NCBI GenBank assembly: GCA_963726135.1 | Contig: CAVSBE010000008.1 | Coordinates: forward strand, 2,418,001-2,482,000 | Origin: Bog-473 sp963726135 | Lineage (GTDB): Bacteria; Actinomycetota; Acidimicrobiia; Acidimicrobiales; RAAP-2 | Direction: 5' to 3' | DNA length: 64,000 nt | Program-made: the position numbers and the translations under genes | Notes under the pieces: model-generated | Databases searched by the model: none | The model's input: the letters and a program-made list of their open reading frames with translations, nothing else | Told to the model about the DNA's origin: nothing | Shown: positions 54,777 through 63,821 of the stretch, piece by piece | Position numbering within the stretch: position 1 is the first letter of the stretch | Layout of the letters: the number at the start of each line of letters is the position of its first letter

Positions 54777-55270
54777 CAATGCAGCGGCGTGCCGTACAAC
54801 GAGCCCAGGTCCTCCGCGATGAGCTCGAGCCGCACGCCGTCGGGGTCCGAGAAGTACAAGGAGACTTCGCTCTCGATCTGGGTCGCCACGCCCGCTCCCT
54901 CCAGGCGGGCCCGCGCCGCATCCCATTGCTCCCGCCCGACGGAGATGGCGAGATGGTGGAACCCCCCCAACACCTCCGCGTAGGGACCGAGACCCAGGCC
55001 GGGGAAGTCGAAGAAGGCAAGCGTATTGTCGTGGCCCAGGTCGAAGAAGAGGTGGGTGGACCCCTTGTAGTCCCGGTTTTCGAAGAGCTCGACCAACGGG
55101 AAGCCCAAGAGCTCTTGGTAGAAGCGGATCGTCCGTTCCACGTCTGAGCACAGCAACGCCAGGTGGTGCACACCACGGGCCGTCGACTTCGGCCTTCGCC
55201 CGACCTCCCGCAGGTACCTCGCCCGCAAGCGGTCGCGCTCGGCGGCGGCGGCCTGTAGGTCGATGGTCAC
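54776..55270 (-). CDS. VOC-family dioxygenase/glyoxalase-like protein
   Basis: This 164-residue protein has an N-terminal helix (AAAERDRLRARYLREVGRRP) before two VOC units. They read GVHHLALLCSDVERTIRFYQ with a probable metal His, and FHHLAISVGREQWDAARARL with a second His; the C-terminal VRLELIAEDLG supplies a Glu. The His-His-Glu set is that of metal-dependent extradiol-type or isomerase VOC enzymes, so it is the more likely catalyst of the VOC pair. ATG 55270 overlaps the amidohydrolase stop by 4 bases (ATGA). Confidence 0.85.
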   Translation of the reverse strand: MTIDLQAAAAERDRLRARYLREVGRRPKSTARGVHHLALLCSDVERTIRFYQELLGFPLVELFENRDYKGSTHLFFDLGHDNTLAFFDFPGLGLGPYAEVLGGFHHLAISVGREQWDAARARLEGAGVATQIESEVSLYFSDPDGVRLELIAEDLGSLYGTPLH

Positions 55271-56415
55271 AAGCCGAGGAGCCAGGCGGCGTTGGCTCCC
55301 AAAATGTTGGCCCGGGCGGAGCCGGCCAGTCCCGCCACGGCCCGTTCGGCCGCGGCCCTGGGGTCGGCGACTCCCTCGGCATGCGGCCAGTCACTTCCGA
55401 TCATGAACGTGTCATCGCCCACCTTCGGGACGAGGCGGTTCGGCATCTCATAGGGCAGGGCGGCGACCCGGACCTGGCGAAGGAAGTACTCCGACGGACG
55501 GTGCGCAAGGGCCCGGAACGGCTCGCCGTGCCGCTGGGTGTAGAAGTCCGACGCTCCGTCGATGTGGAGCAGGAAGCTCGGCACCCAACTTGCCGTCAGC
55601 TCGACGACGCCGAGGCGCAGGCGCGGGAACCGCTCGAGCACGCCGTTGAGGATCAGGTTGGCGAGGGCGACAGCCGGGGCCAGGTACAAGAAGATGGAAT
55701 CGAAGAGCTGCTCACCGTCCTCCTGTTCGCCCTCGCGCCAGGCCGGGTGCAACGGGCTCTCGAATTCCGAGACGTGGAACACCGGCGCGACGCCCTGATC
55801 ACTGAACGCCGCCCACACGGGATCGAAGTCCCGGTGCGACAGCGGCTTCCCGTCCACCGGGGCCGGGGCGATCATGGCCAGCCGGACACCCTGCGCCCGC
55901 ACCCGCGAGATCTCCTCCACTGCCCATCGGGGATCGTGCAGCAGGACGTGGGCCACGCCGAAGAGGCGCCCGTCACCCTCGCCGCAGACCTCGGCCATGA
56001 AGCGGTTGTACGCCCGGGCGTTCGCCCGCTGGGCGGCACGGTCCGAAGCCAGCCGCTGTTCCCACAGGAGCCCGTAGTTCGGGAACATGACCGCAGCGTC
56101 CAGCCCGAACTCGTCGAGCGACTGCAGGCGCGCCCCGGAGAGGCGGTAGGAGTCGGGGACCAGGTCCTCGAACGAGGCGGACGCCCGCTCCCCGCGCAGG
56201 CGGCGGAGACGGTCCTGGCCGATCAGCGTCGAGCGCTCCGGGATGGGCACTTCGAGCGGGGTCAGCCGGCTGCCCCGCCAGGTCAGCCAGGGCCATCCGG
56301 CCTCGTCGTCGGAGATCGAGAGTGCATCGGACCGGTACGCCGGCTCGATGTGCTCGGACCAGGTCGTCCTCGACTCGAAGAGATGCTGATCGACGTCGAT
56401 GGTCTGCAGCGTCAC
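55267..56415 (-). CDS. Metal-dependent amidohydrolase (amidohydrolase_2 family)
   Basis: This 382-residue protein has the N-terminal motif IDVDQHLFES (the first metal-binding segment, with Asp-x-His degenerate from His-x-His) and the C-terminal MIGSDWPHAEGVADP. The central VFHVSEFESPLHP contains a further His. It resembles the 5.4-6.6 kb amidohydrolase in length and layout but is distinct. It heads an operon with two VOC genes. GTG 56415 begins VTLQTIDVDQHLFES in good agreement with the family; longer versions run into low-complexity sequence. The MFS gene starts 51 bases away on the other strand. Confidence 0.88.
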   Translation of the reverse strand: MTLQTIDVDQHLFESRTTWSEHIEPAYRSDALSISDDEAGWPWLTWRGSRLTPLEVPIPERSTLIGQDRLRRLRGERASASFEDLVPDSYRLSGARLQSLDEFGLDAAVMFPNYGLLWEQRLASDRAAQRANARAYNRFMAEVCGEGDGRLFGVAHVLLHDPRWAVEEISRVRAQGVRLAMIAPAPVDGKPLSHRDFDPVWAAFSDQGVAPVFHVSEFESPLHPAWREGEQEDGEQLFDSIFLYLAPAVALANLILNGVLERFPRLRLGVVELTASWVPSFLLHIDGASDFYTQRHGEPFRALAHRPSEYFLRQVRVAALPYEMPNRLVPKVGDDTFMIGSDWPHAEGVADPRAAAERAVAGLAGSARANILGANAAWLLGL

Positions 56416-56466
56416 GGGCCCTCCCGGCGCAGAGTACCAGCGGCCCTGGCCCGTAGTCTCGCTGCG

Positions 56467-57852
56467 ATGGACGGGGCTGCCGCGAACGACGGGCTGTGGG
56501 CGCCGCATCGGCGCGCCCTCACGGTCGGGCTCGTCCTCTCGGTGACCTTCGTCGCCGTCGAAGCGCTCGCCGTCATCACCGTCATGCCGGTCGTGGCCCG
56601 CGACCTCAACGGGCTGGCCCTCTACGGCTGGGTCTTCTCGACCTTCCAGCTGACCAGCCTGATCGGGATCGTCGTCGCCGGGCGTGACGCCGACCGCCAC
56701 GGGCCGGCCCGCCCTTACGTGGTGGGGCTTGTGCTGTTCTCGGCGGGCCTGCTCGTGGCGGGCCTCGCCCCGTTCATGTGGGTGCTGGTCGCCGGGCGTT
56801 GCCTGCAGGGCCTCGGCGCGGGGGCGGTGCCCGCGGTGGCCTACGTGGCGATCGGCCGGAGCATGCCCGAGGTCCAGCGCGCCCGCATGATGGCCGTGTT
56901 GTCGACAGCCTGGGTGGTCCCCGGCATCGTCGGCCCCGGCGTCGCGGCCGCGGTGGCCCACGTGTTCGGCTGGCGCTGGGTGTTCCTCGGCCTGATACCG
57001 CTCGTCGCCGTTGCCGGTCCCATCGCCGTGCCGGCTCTCGTCCGCCTCGGGCGGCCCGGCGCGCCCCCCACCGACGAGCACCGGGTGGGAGACGCCGTGC
57101 GCACCGCCGTCGGTGCGGCCCTGATCCTGGGGGCACTCGGCGCGCGCAACGTGTTCGTCGGTGTCGGCCTGGCGGCGATCGGGACCTTGGTCGGCTGGGC
57201 GCCGTTGCGCCGCCTCCTGCCCGCCGGCACCCTGCGCGCCGCCCCGGGCCTGCCGGCCACCATCCTGAGCCGCGGCCTGCTGACGTTCGCCTTCTTCGGG
57301 GCCGACGCCTACGTCACCCTGGCCATCACGACGGTGCGCCACCACGGCATCGGCATGGCGGGCGCAGTCGTCACCGCGTCGACGCTCGCCTGGACGGCGG
57401 GCTCCTGGGTGCAGGCCCGGCTCAACGAAACGTGGGAGGGGGCACGTCTGGTGCGCACCGGGTTGGTGCTCATCCTGGTCGGCACGGCCGGGATGGCGTG
57501 GCAACTCCAGCCCGGCGTGCCGGTCTGGGAGGCATTCGTCGCCTGGTCCGCTGCCGGTCTCGGGATGGGCCTCAGCTATGCGCCCATTTCGCTGATGATG
57601 CTCCGAGCCGCTCCGGCCGGACGCGAGGGTTGGGCTTCCGCGTCCCTGAACCTGGCCGACGTCCTGGGCATTGCTCTCGGGGTCGGCGTCGGGGGTGCCG
57701 CCGTTGCCGCAGTCTCGCGGGGCACCGGCCCGATCGCCGGCGGCGTCGTCATCGCCTTCGCAGTGGCTGCGCTGGCCGCGGTCATGGCGCTGGTGATCGC
57801 GCGCCGCCTGCCGGGGTCGCTGGCCCACACGGCGGCGCCTGTCAACCGATAG
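56467..57852 (+). CDS. MFS transporter
   Basis: This 461-residue multi-span transporter begins with a short soluble N-terminus, then ALTVGLVLSVTFVAVEALAV and the VITVMPVVARDLNG signature. Motif A-like VVAGRDADRHGPARPYVVG and motif C-like STAWVVPGIVGPGVAAAV indicate a drug/metabolite antiporter. The central loop reads GRPGAPPTDEHRVG. It is divergent from the amidohydrolase-VOC operon and may import its substrate or export a product; that link is inference. The 3' end overlaps pheA by 11 bases convergently. Confidence 0.87.
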   Translation: MDGAAANDGLWAPHRRALTVGLVLSVTFVAVEALAVITVMPVVARDLNGLALYGWVFSTFQLTSLIGIVVAGRDADRHGPARPYVVGLVLFSAGLLVAGLAPFMWVLVAGRCLQGLGAGAVPAVAYVAIGRSMPEVQRARMMAVLSTAWVVPGIVGPGVAAAVAHVFGWRWVFLGLIPLVAVAGPIAVPALVRLGRPGAPPTDEHRVGDAVRTAVGAALILGALGARNVFVGVGLAAIGTLVGWAPLRRLLPAGTLRAAPGLPATILSRGLLTFAFFGADAYVTLAITTVRHHGIGMAGAVVTASTLAWTAGSWVQARLNETWEGARLVRTGLVLILVGTAGMAWQLQPGVPVWEAFVAWSAAGLGMGLSYAPISLMMLRAAPAGREGWASASLNLADVLGIALGVGVGGAAVAAVSRGTGPIAGGVVIAFAVAALAAVMALVIARRLPGSLAHTAAPVNR

Positions 57853-58774
57853 AACGCCGCAACCCACCCAGCCACTCGTCGGCGGCCTGCCAGGCGGCGT
57901 CCGCCTGCCGCCGCTGCTCGGGCCCGTGCTCGCCCGCCGCGGGGTACGAGCCGAGGAACTTCACCCCGGCCAGTCCCGCGTGGAGATCGCGCAGGCAATC
58001 CGCCACGACCTCGTCTCCGAGGTGGCCCGAGAGGTCGATCACGAAGCAGTAGTCGCCCAACCCCTGCTTGGTCGGCCGCGACTCGAGCTTGGTCAGGTTG
58101 ATGTTGCGCGCCGCGAACTGGCCCAGAATGCCGTGCAAGCTGCCTGGATGGTCGGCGCGCTGGAAACAGACGATGCTCGTCTTGTCGTGCCCGGTCGGCT
58201 TCGGGATCCTCGTCCGGGCGACGAGGACGAAGCGGGTCTGGTTGTCGGGGTGATCCTCCACGTCTTCGGCGAGGACGCTCAGGCCGTAGCGCTCCGCCGC
58301 GAGTCGCGGTGCGATGGCGGCCTCGTCGGCTGAGCCCGCCTCGCCCAGCAGCCGGGCGGCGTCGGCGGTGGAGTTGGCCGCGCGCTGCTCGGCCTTGGGA
58401 AGCTCGCGGGCCAGGTATTTCTGGCACTGGGCCAGTGCGTGCGGATAGGACGAGACGGCGCGGATGGCGCCGAGGGGGGTCCCCGGTCGGGCCATGAGGT
58501 GCAGGTGGATGTCCATGACGACCTCACGCTGGATGTGGAGGTCGACGTCGTGGATCAACCCGTCGATGGTGGCGCTGACCGTGCCTTCGATCCCGTTCTC
58601 AATGGGCACGAATCCGTGGTCGAACTCCCCCGCCGCCACGGCGTCGAGCACCCCCTGAATGGAGCCGAGGGACGTCAAGCCCGCCTGCGCCAGGTCGGGC
58701 TGGGTCAAGAGGGCCTCCTGGGTGAAGGTGGCCTCCGGGCCGAAGTAGGCGACCGTGGTCGCAGGGGGGTTCAC
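57842..58774 (-). CDS. pheA: Prephenate dehydratase
   Basis: This 310-residue monofunctional enzyme has YFGPEATFTQEALL at its N-terminus, FVPIENGIEGTVS and the catalytic NQTRFVLVAR (TRF motif) of the dehydratase domain. The C-terminal ACT domain reads GSLHGILGQFAARNINLTKL with ESRP, the phenylalanine-binding site. It converts prephenate to phenylpyruvate and is probably inhibited by phenylalanine. The start is GTG. It is divergent from larB, with 23 bases between starts, so the two share a short promoter region. Confidence 0.95.
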   Translation of the reverse strand: MNPPATTVAYFGPEATFTQEALLTQPDLAQAGLTSLGSIQGVLDAVAAGEFDHGFVPIENGIEGTVSATIDGLIHDVDLHIQREVVMDIHLHLMARPGTPLGAIRAVSSYPHALAQCQKYLARELPKAEQRAANSTADAARLLGEAGSADEAAIAPRLAAERYGLSVLAEDVEDHPDNQTRFVLVARTRIPKPTGHDKTSIVCFQRADHPGSLHGILGQFAARNINLTKLESRPTKQGLGDYCFVIDLSGHLGDEVVADCLRDLHAGLAGVKFLGSYPAAGEHGPEQRRQADAAWQAADEWLGGLRRSIG

Positions 58775-58797
58775 AGTTGGGCAGGATAGAGCAGGTC

Positions 58798-59559
58798 ATG
58801 GACGCCTCTTCGCTTCGCACGCTCGTCGAGCAGGTCGCCACTGGCGCCTGCACGCCCGACGACGCGGTCCGGCAACTGCGTCGGCTGCCCTTCACGGACT
58901 TGGGCTTCGCGCGGGTCGACGTCCACCGCGACCTGCGCCTCGGCATGCCCGAAGCGGTGTACGGGCCCGGCAAGACACCGGAGCAGTGTGCGGCCGTCGT
59001 CGAGGAGCTCTTGAACGAGACCGAGGGCCCCGTCCTCCTCACCCGGGCCACGGAGCCTCAGGTGAAGGCAGCCTCTGCGGTGGCGGCGTCCCTCGGCCTC
59101 GCCCCGGGGGCGATCTCGGAGAGCGGCGCCTTCTCGACGGTCGTCTACCGACCCGCGCCCGAGCGGACGGGCACAGTGGTGGTGATCACGGCCGGCACGG
59201 CGGACCTCCCCGTCGCCACGGAGTGCGCTGCAGTGCTCGGCGCGCTCGGGTTCGTCCCCACCCTGCTCGCCGACTGTGGCGTCGCCGGCCTGCACCGTCT
59301 GTTGGCCGAGCTCGACACCATCGCGATGGCTGACGCCGTGGTCGTCATCGCGGGCATGGAGGGCGCCCTGGCCAGCGTCGTCGGTGGGCTCACGCCGGCT
59401 CCCGTCGTCGCCGTGCCGACCAGCACCGGCTACGGCGCCGCGTTCGAGGGCGTCACCGCGCTGCTCACCATGCTCTCCGCCTGCTCGTCGGGCATCACGG
59501 TCGTCGGCATCGACAACGGGTACGGCGCGGCCTGTGCGATTGCCCGGCTCCTGCCGTGA
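58798..59559 (+). CDS. larB: Nickel-pincer cofactor biosynthesis protein LarB
   Basis: This 253-residue protein has an N-terminal part typical of LarB (RLPFTDLGFARVDVHRDLRL, then EAVYGPGKTPEQ) and a C-terminal AIR-carboxylase-like half. The latter contains VITAGTADLPVATECAAVLG, IAGMEGALASVVGGL and PTSTGYGAAFEGVTALLTML. LarB carboxylates and hydrolyses nicotinic acid adenine dinucleotide, the first step of the nickel-pincer cofactor used by lactate racemase and related enzymes. ATG 58798 is used; a GTG 7 codons upstream is in frame. The stop overlaps larC by 4 bases (GTGA). Confidence 0.92.
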   Translation: MDASSLRTLVEQVATGACTPDDAVRQLRRLPFTDLGFARVDVHRDLRLGMPEAVYGPGKTPEQCAAVVEELLNETEGPVLLTRATEPQVKAASAVAASLGLAPGAISESGAFSTVVYRPAPERTGTVVVITAGTADLPVATECAAVLGALGFVPTLLADCGVAGLHRLLAELDTIAMADAVVVIAGMEGALASVVGGLTPAPVVAVPTSTGYGAAFEGVTALLTMLSACSSGITVVGIDNGYGAACAIARLLP

Positions 59560-60773
59560 CGGACAGCCACCCCGGCGCACCGACGGTCGCCTGGTTCCAT
59601 TGCTTCGCGGGCATCGCCGGTGACATGGCGCTCGGTTCGCTTGTCGACGCCGGAGCGGACGTCGACGAGGTCCGCGGGCTGCTCGACCGGTTGGCCCTTC
59701 CGGGGTGGGACCTCCAGTTCGAAGAAGGAATGCGCGGAGGCGTCGCCTGCACGCGTGCGGTCGTCGCCGGCGACGACGTGGTGGTCCGCACCCATGGGTC
59801 CATCGCGGCACTGATCGCGGAAGCCGCGCTGCCGCCGAGGGTGGCGCAGCGCGCGCTGGCCGTCTTCGGCGCTCTCGCCGCCGTCGAGTCGGCGCTGCAC
59901 CGCCGCCCGGTCGAGCAGGTCCACTTCCATGAGGTCGGCGGACACGACGCGATCATCGACGTCGTCGGGACCGCGGCCGCGCTCGAAGTGCTCGAGGTCG
60001 ACGAGGTGAGCGCTTCGGCGGTGGCAACGGGGAACGGGACCGCGCGCAGCGCCCACGGATGGCTCCCCAACCCGGCTCCGGCCACCGTCCGCCTGCTCGA
60101 GGGCATCCCGACCTACGGACGGGACACCCGGCTGGAGCTCACGACCCCGACGGGAGCCGCCCTGCTCGCGGCGTTGTGCTCCTCGTTCGGACCGCTCCCC
60201 GACATGACGATCGTGGCCTCGGGTTTCGGAGGGGGATCGGGGGAGATGGACGACCTGCCCAATTGCACCCAGGTCGTGATCGGACGGCGCGCCGGGCCGG
60301 CCGCCGTCGGCCCGGGCCAACCGGCCGTCGTGCTCGAGACCAACCTCGACGACGTGACCGGAGAACAGCTGGGGCATGCGGTGGCGTCCGCCCTCGAGGC
60401 CGGTGCACTCGATGCCTGGGTGAGCCCGGTCACGATGAAGAAGGGACGCCCGGGCCACGTCCTGCACGTGCTAACCGACGTCACAGCCGCCGCCGCGCTG
60501 CGGGCCGAGATCGAACGGGTCACCGGGACGATGGGGGTGCGCGCCACGGTGGTCGCGCGCTGGCCGCTGGCCCGGCGCATGGACCAGGTCATGGTCGACG
60601 GGATCACCGTGCGGATGAAGATCACCAGCGGGCGCGCCAAGCCGGAGTTCGAGGACGTGGCGGCCGTCGCTGCCAAGACGGGTGCCTCGTTGCACGAGGT
60701 CTCCAGCCGGGCCGAGGAGGCCTGGCGTGCCGCCCGGGACGCGGCGCGGGACCCCGAGGGATCACCGGCCTGA
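59556..60773 (+). CDS. larC: Nickel-pincer cofactor biosynthesis protein LarC
   Basis: This 405-residue protein includes FHCFAGIAGDMALGSLVDAG at the N-terminus, VHFHEVGGHDAIIDVVGTAA, TGNGTARSAHGWLPNPAPAT, ETNLDDVTGEQLG and the C-terminal GITVRMKITSGRAKPEFEDV. LarC inserts nickel into the pincer cofactor (the final step). In Lactobacillus it needs a programmed frameshift to join LarC1 and LarC2; here one continuous frame encodes both. LarE (sulfur insertion) and a LarA racemase are not in the window. It overlaps larB and the PLP-decarboxylase gene, forming a tight operon. Confidence 0.92.
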   Translation: MTDSHPGAPTVAWFHCFAGIAGDMALGSLVDAGADVDEVRGLLDRLALPGWDLQFEEGMRGGVACTRAVVAGDDVVVRTHGSIAALIAEAALPPRVAQRALAVFGALAAVESALHRRPVEQVHFHEVGGHDAIIDVVGTAAALEVLEVDEVSASAVATGNGTARSAHGWLPNPAPATVRLLEGIPTYGRDTRLELTTPTGAALLAALCSSFGPLPDMTIVASGFGGGSGEMDDLPNCTQVVIGRRAGPAAVGPGQPAVVLETNLDDVTGEQLGHAVASALEAGALDAWVSPVTMKKGRPGHVLHVLTDVTAAAALRAEIERVTGTMGVRATVVARWPLARRMDQVMVDGITVRMKITSGRAKPEFEDVAAVAAKTGASLHEVSSRAEEAWRAARDAARDPEGSPA

Positions 60774-62143
60774 TGGCGGCCGACATGTTCCACTACGACG
60801 AGGCAATGGCCGAGCTGATCTTCGCTGCCTGTCGTGAGCGGCTCTCCATGGACCCCGTCGCCCTGGACTTCGGTGGGTTGGTCGAGTCACTCGGCTCCGA
60901 GTTGGACGGCCTGATGTGTCCGGGCGGGAACGACGCGGCACAGGTGCTGAAGCTCTTCGTCGACAAGCTCGCGACGGCGGTCGTGTCGTGCGACAGTCCT
61001 CGCTTCTTGTCGTTCATCCCGGCTGCACCCACCAAGGCGTCGCTCCTCTTCGACATGTTCGTCTCGTGCTCGTCGCTGCACGGCACCTCGTGGCTCGAGG
61101 CAGCCGGAGTGGTCGTCGCCGAGAACCAGGCCCTCGCCGTTCTGGCCGCGCAGGCCGGCTTCCCCGAGGACGCTGGCGGCTGCTTCGTGGCCGGCGGGTC
61201 CGCCGGCAACCTGTCGGCGCTCATGGTGGCCCGGGACACGGCGGCGCACCGGCGTCACTCCGAAGCACCGCGGCACCCGCTGGTGGCCGTGAGTGAGGAC
61301 GCCCACTCGTCCGTCGGAAAGGCACTCCACGTGCTCGGCGTCGGGACGCTCACCGTGCCGACGCGGGACCATCGCCTGTCCGGAGAGGCGCTGCGGGCCG
61401 CGCTGCGGGACGACCCCCGGCGCGACGACGTCATCGGCGTGGTGGCCACGGCGGGTACCACGAACGCCGGCATCGTCGACGATCTGGACGGAGTGGCCGA
61501 CGTGGCCGCCGAGGACGCGCTGTGGTTCCACATCGACGGTGCCTACGGTGGCGCGGCGGCCCTGTTCGCGCCTTCGGTGCAGGAACGCTTCACGGGGTTC
61601 GGGCGGGCCGACTCGTTCATCGTCGATCCCCACAAGTGGCTGTTCGCCCCCTTCGACTGCGCGGCCCTCGTCTACCGCAGGCCCAACCTGGCCAAGGCGG
61701 TCCACACGCAGGACGCGCAGTACCTCGAGGTGCTGCACAGCGACAACCCGGAGGAATGGAACCCGAGCGACTACGCCTTCCACCTGACGCGGCGGGCCCG
61801 GGGGCTGCCGCTGTGGTTCTCGCTGGCCGTCAACGGCCTCGACGCCTACCGCGACGCCGTGGAGGCCGGCCTCGCCATCGCCCAGCGGGCCGCCGAGCGG
61901 ATCGCCGCCTCCCCCCACGTCGAGCTGGTCCGGGACCCGGGACTGTCGGTCGTGCTCTTCCGGCGGCTTGGGTGGGGCAAATTCGACTACGAAGCCTGGT
62001 CGGCCCGCCTGCTCCACGACCAGATCGGCTTCGTCACGCCGACCACCTGGGAGGGTGAGACGGTGGCCCGCTTCGCCTTCCTCCACCCCGACGCCACGGT
62101 GGAGATGGTCGACGAGATCCTGGCCTCGATGGCCGGGACATGA
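60773..62143 (+). CDS. Pyridoxal-phosphate-dependent decarboxylase (group II)
   Basis: This 456-residue fold-type I enzyme has VAGGSAGNLSALMVARD (phosphate and cofactor binding), DAHSSVGKALHVLGVG, FHIDGAYGGAA with the cofactor-binding Asp, and DPHKWLF with the Schiff-base lysine. The family includes aromatic-L-amino-acid, glutamate and aspartate decarboxylases. The substrate pocket is not diagnosable by eye. ATG 60773 overlaps the larC stop by one base (TGATG), so it is translated with the lar genes. A metabolic link to a nickel-pincer enzyme is not known for this family and would be new. Confidence 0.88.
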   Translation: MAADMFHYDEAMAELIFAACRERLSMDPVALDFGGLVESLGSELDGLMCPGGNDAAQVLKLFVDKLATAVVSCDSPRFLSFIPAAPTKASLLFDMFVSCSSLHGTSWLEAAGVVVAENQALAVLAAQAGFPEDAGGCFVAGGSAGNLSALMVARDTAAHRRHSEAPRHPLVAVSEDAHSSVGKALHVLGVGTLTVPTRDHRLSGEALRAALRDDPRRDDVIGVVATAGTTNAGIVDDLDGVADVAAEDALWFHIDGAYGGAAALFAPSVQERFTGFGRADSFIVDPHKWLFAPFDCAALVYRRPNLAKAVHTQDAQYLEVLHSDNPEEWNPSDYAFHLTRRARGLPLWFSLAVNGLDAYRDAVEAGLAIAQRAAERIAASPHVELVRDPGLSVVLFRRLGWGKFDYEAWSARLLHDQIGFVTPTTWEGETVARFAFLHPDATVEMVDEILASMAGT

Positions 62144-62176
62144 CGGCCGGCCGACGGCCGGCGTCGCTCCCGGTCC

Positions 62177-62734
62177 TCAGGACCAGTCCTGTTCCGGCCA
62201 TCCCTCCGCTGCAGCCATCAGCGTCCAGCAGGTGGCGCCGTCGGTCGATTCGCGGATGATGTCGGCGTGCCCGGCGTGTCGTGCCGTCTCCTCAATGAGG
62301 TGGAGCAGGACCCAGCGGGCCGTCCACACGACCCCGCCCGGGATCCAGGGCACCAGGTCGACGGTGGGCGGCAGCGGGGCGGCGAGATCGGCGATGCCGG
62401 TCACGATCTTCTCGGTCCGGCGAGCCTGCTCCTCCGATCGGGCGAGCACGTCGTCGAGGCTCTCGCCCTCGACCAGGCGGAAGCCGTCGGCCCAGTCGTC
62501 GCGGGGAACGAAGACCGCCGTGTCGCCCGTGCTCAAGAACGTCGTCCAGGCCTGCTCGACCAGGGTGGCGTGCTTGACGAGGCCGGCGAGGCAGAGATCG
62601 CTCACGGTCGGGCGGGCGACGGCCTGGTCGGCGCCGAGCGCGTGGGCCGCGTAGCGCAGGGCGTCGCGCTGCTGGCCGAGGAAGGCGAGGAGGGCTTCCC
62701 GCTCGTCGACGACGGGGGGTACGAGTCCTGGCAT
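62177..62734 (-). CDS. DinB-family (DUF664) four-helix protein
   Basis: This is a 185-residue protein whose DinB-like layout is recognisable: EREALLAFLGQQRDALRYAA in helix 1, LCLAGLVKHATLVEQAWTTF with the first metal-binding His, and HLIEETARHAGHADIIREST with the HxxxH pair that completes the site. Such thiol-dependent transferases (mycothiol or bacillithiol) detoxify or isomerise electrophiles. ATG 62734 starts directly before the first helix. It is divergent from the WYL regulator and could be its target; the spacing is 107 bases. Confidence 0.85.
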   Translation of the reverse strand: MPGLVPPVVDEREALLAFLGQQRDALRYAAHALGADQAVARPTVSDLCLAGLVKHATLVEQAWTTFLSTGDTAVFVPRDDWADGFRLVEGESLDDVLARSEEQARRTEKIVTGIADLAAPLPPTVDLVPWIPGGVVWTARWVLLHLIEETARHAGHADIIRESTDGATCWTLMAAAEGWPEQDWS

Positions 62735-62841
62735 CGTGTCTGCTCCGTTTCTGCCGGCTCTCCCGGCGCTTGTGGGACCGGGTCAGCTTGCGCCCCAAAC
62801 CTGGCCATCTCATGGACACTTTTTGGGCAAGACTGGGGCCC

Positions 62842-63782
62842 ATGCGTGCTGACCGCCTCGTCGCCGCCCTGCTGGTCCTCCAGGCCAAGGGGCGGGTGAC
62901 GGCGGCCGAGCTGGCGCGCGCGAGCTCGAGGTGAGTGAGCGCACGGCCCGGCGGGACCTCGAGGGCCTGTCACTGGCCGGGATCCCCGTCTACTCCCAGC
63001 CGGGACGGGGTGGCGGCTGGGAACTGGTGGGTGGGGCGCGGACCGACCTCAGCGGGTTGACCGCGGACGAGGCCCGCGCGCTCTTCCTGATCGCCGGTCC
63101 GGCGGCTGCCACGCCCGAGGTGCGGGCGGCACTGCGCAAGCTGGTCCGGGCCCTTCCGGCGACCTTCCGCGCTCACGCCGAGGCGGCGGCGGCGGCCGTC
63201 GTCCGCGATCCGGCGGGCTGGGACCACGCGGTGCCCGACGCCCCGGACCATCTCGAGGCATTGCAGCGCGCCGTGATCGAGGGCGTGCAGATCGAGCTGG
63301 ATTACCGCGGCCGGGAGGGGCGCACGTCGTCGCGCACCGTGCATCCGCTCGGGCTGGTGGTCAAGCACAACACCTGGTACCTCATCGGTGGTACCGACGC
63401 CGGTCAGCGGACCTTCCGGGTGGGCCGCATACGGTCGCTGCGTGTCACGGACCGCCCAGTGGTGCGGCCCGACGACTTCGACCTGGCCGCGGCCTGGAGC
63501 TCCATCGTGACGACCGTGGACGCGCGGCGCGCACCGGTGACGGTGTGGCTGCGGACCGACCCGGGAATCCTCGACGTCCTGCGCTACCTCTTCGGCAACC
63601 GCGTCGGCCGCGGCGCGGAGCAGGCCGACGGGCGGGTCGACGTGGCGCTGCGCGCGCACTCCGAGCTCATGGTGGCCCGGCAGCTCGCCGGGTTCGCCGA
63701 CGGCATCGAGATCCTCGCACCCGAGCGTGTGCGCGAGCACCTGGCTGACATCGGCCGGGGGCTGGTGCGCCGCCACGCGTGA
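62842..63782 (+). CDS. WYL-domain transcriptional regulator, frame broken near 62918
   Basis: The N-terminal helix-turn-helix reads RADRLVAALLVLQAKGRVTA and then AELAR. Within the GCGCGCG run near 62918 the frame changes; the recognition helix continues LEVSERTARRDLEGLSLAG in the second frame, the typical DeoR/WYL pattern. The rest is a WYL domain with ELDYRGREGRTSSRTVHPLG, VVKHNTWYLIGGTD and VGRIRSLRVTDRP, and a C-terminal WCX extension. WYL domains bind ligands such as nucleic acids or nucleotides. Length is 3n+2 (two extra or one missing base). It is divergent from the DinB gene. Confidence 0.85.
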
Positions 63783-63821
63783 ACCGCGCCGCACCCTGCG
63801 GCGCCCGACCGACCCGAGTGG

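Noticed and set aside
55267..57867. 866-residue minus-strand open frame spanning the MFS gene antisense region
   Set aside because: Only the 55267-56415 part encodes the amidohydrolase. The upstream extension is Gly/Asp/Arg/His-rich antisense of the MFS transporter and has no start of its own.
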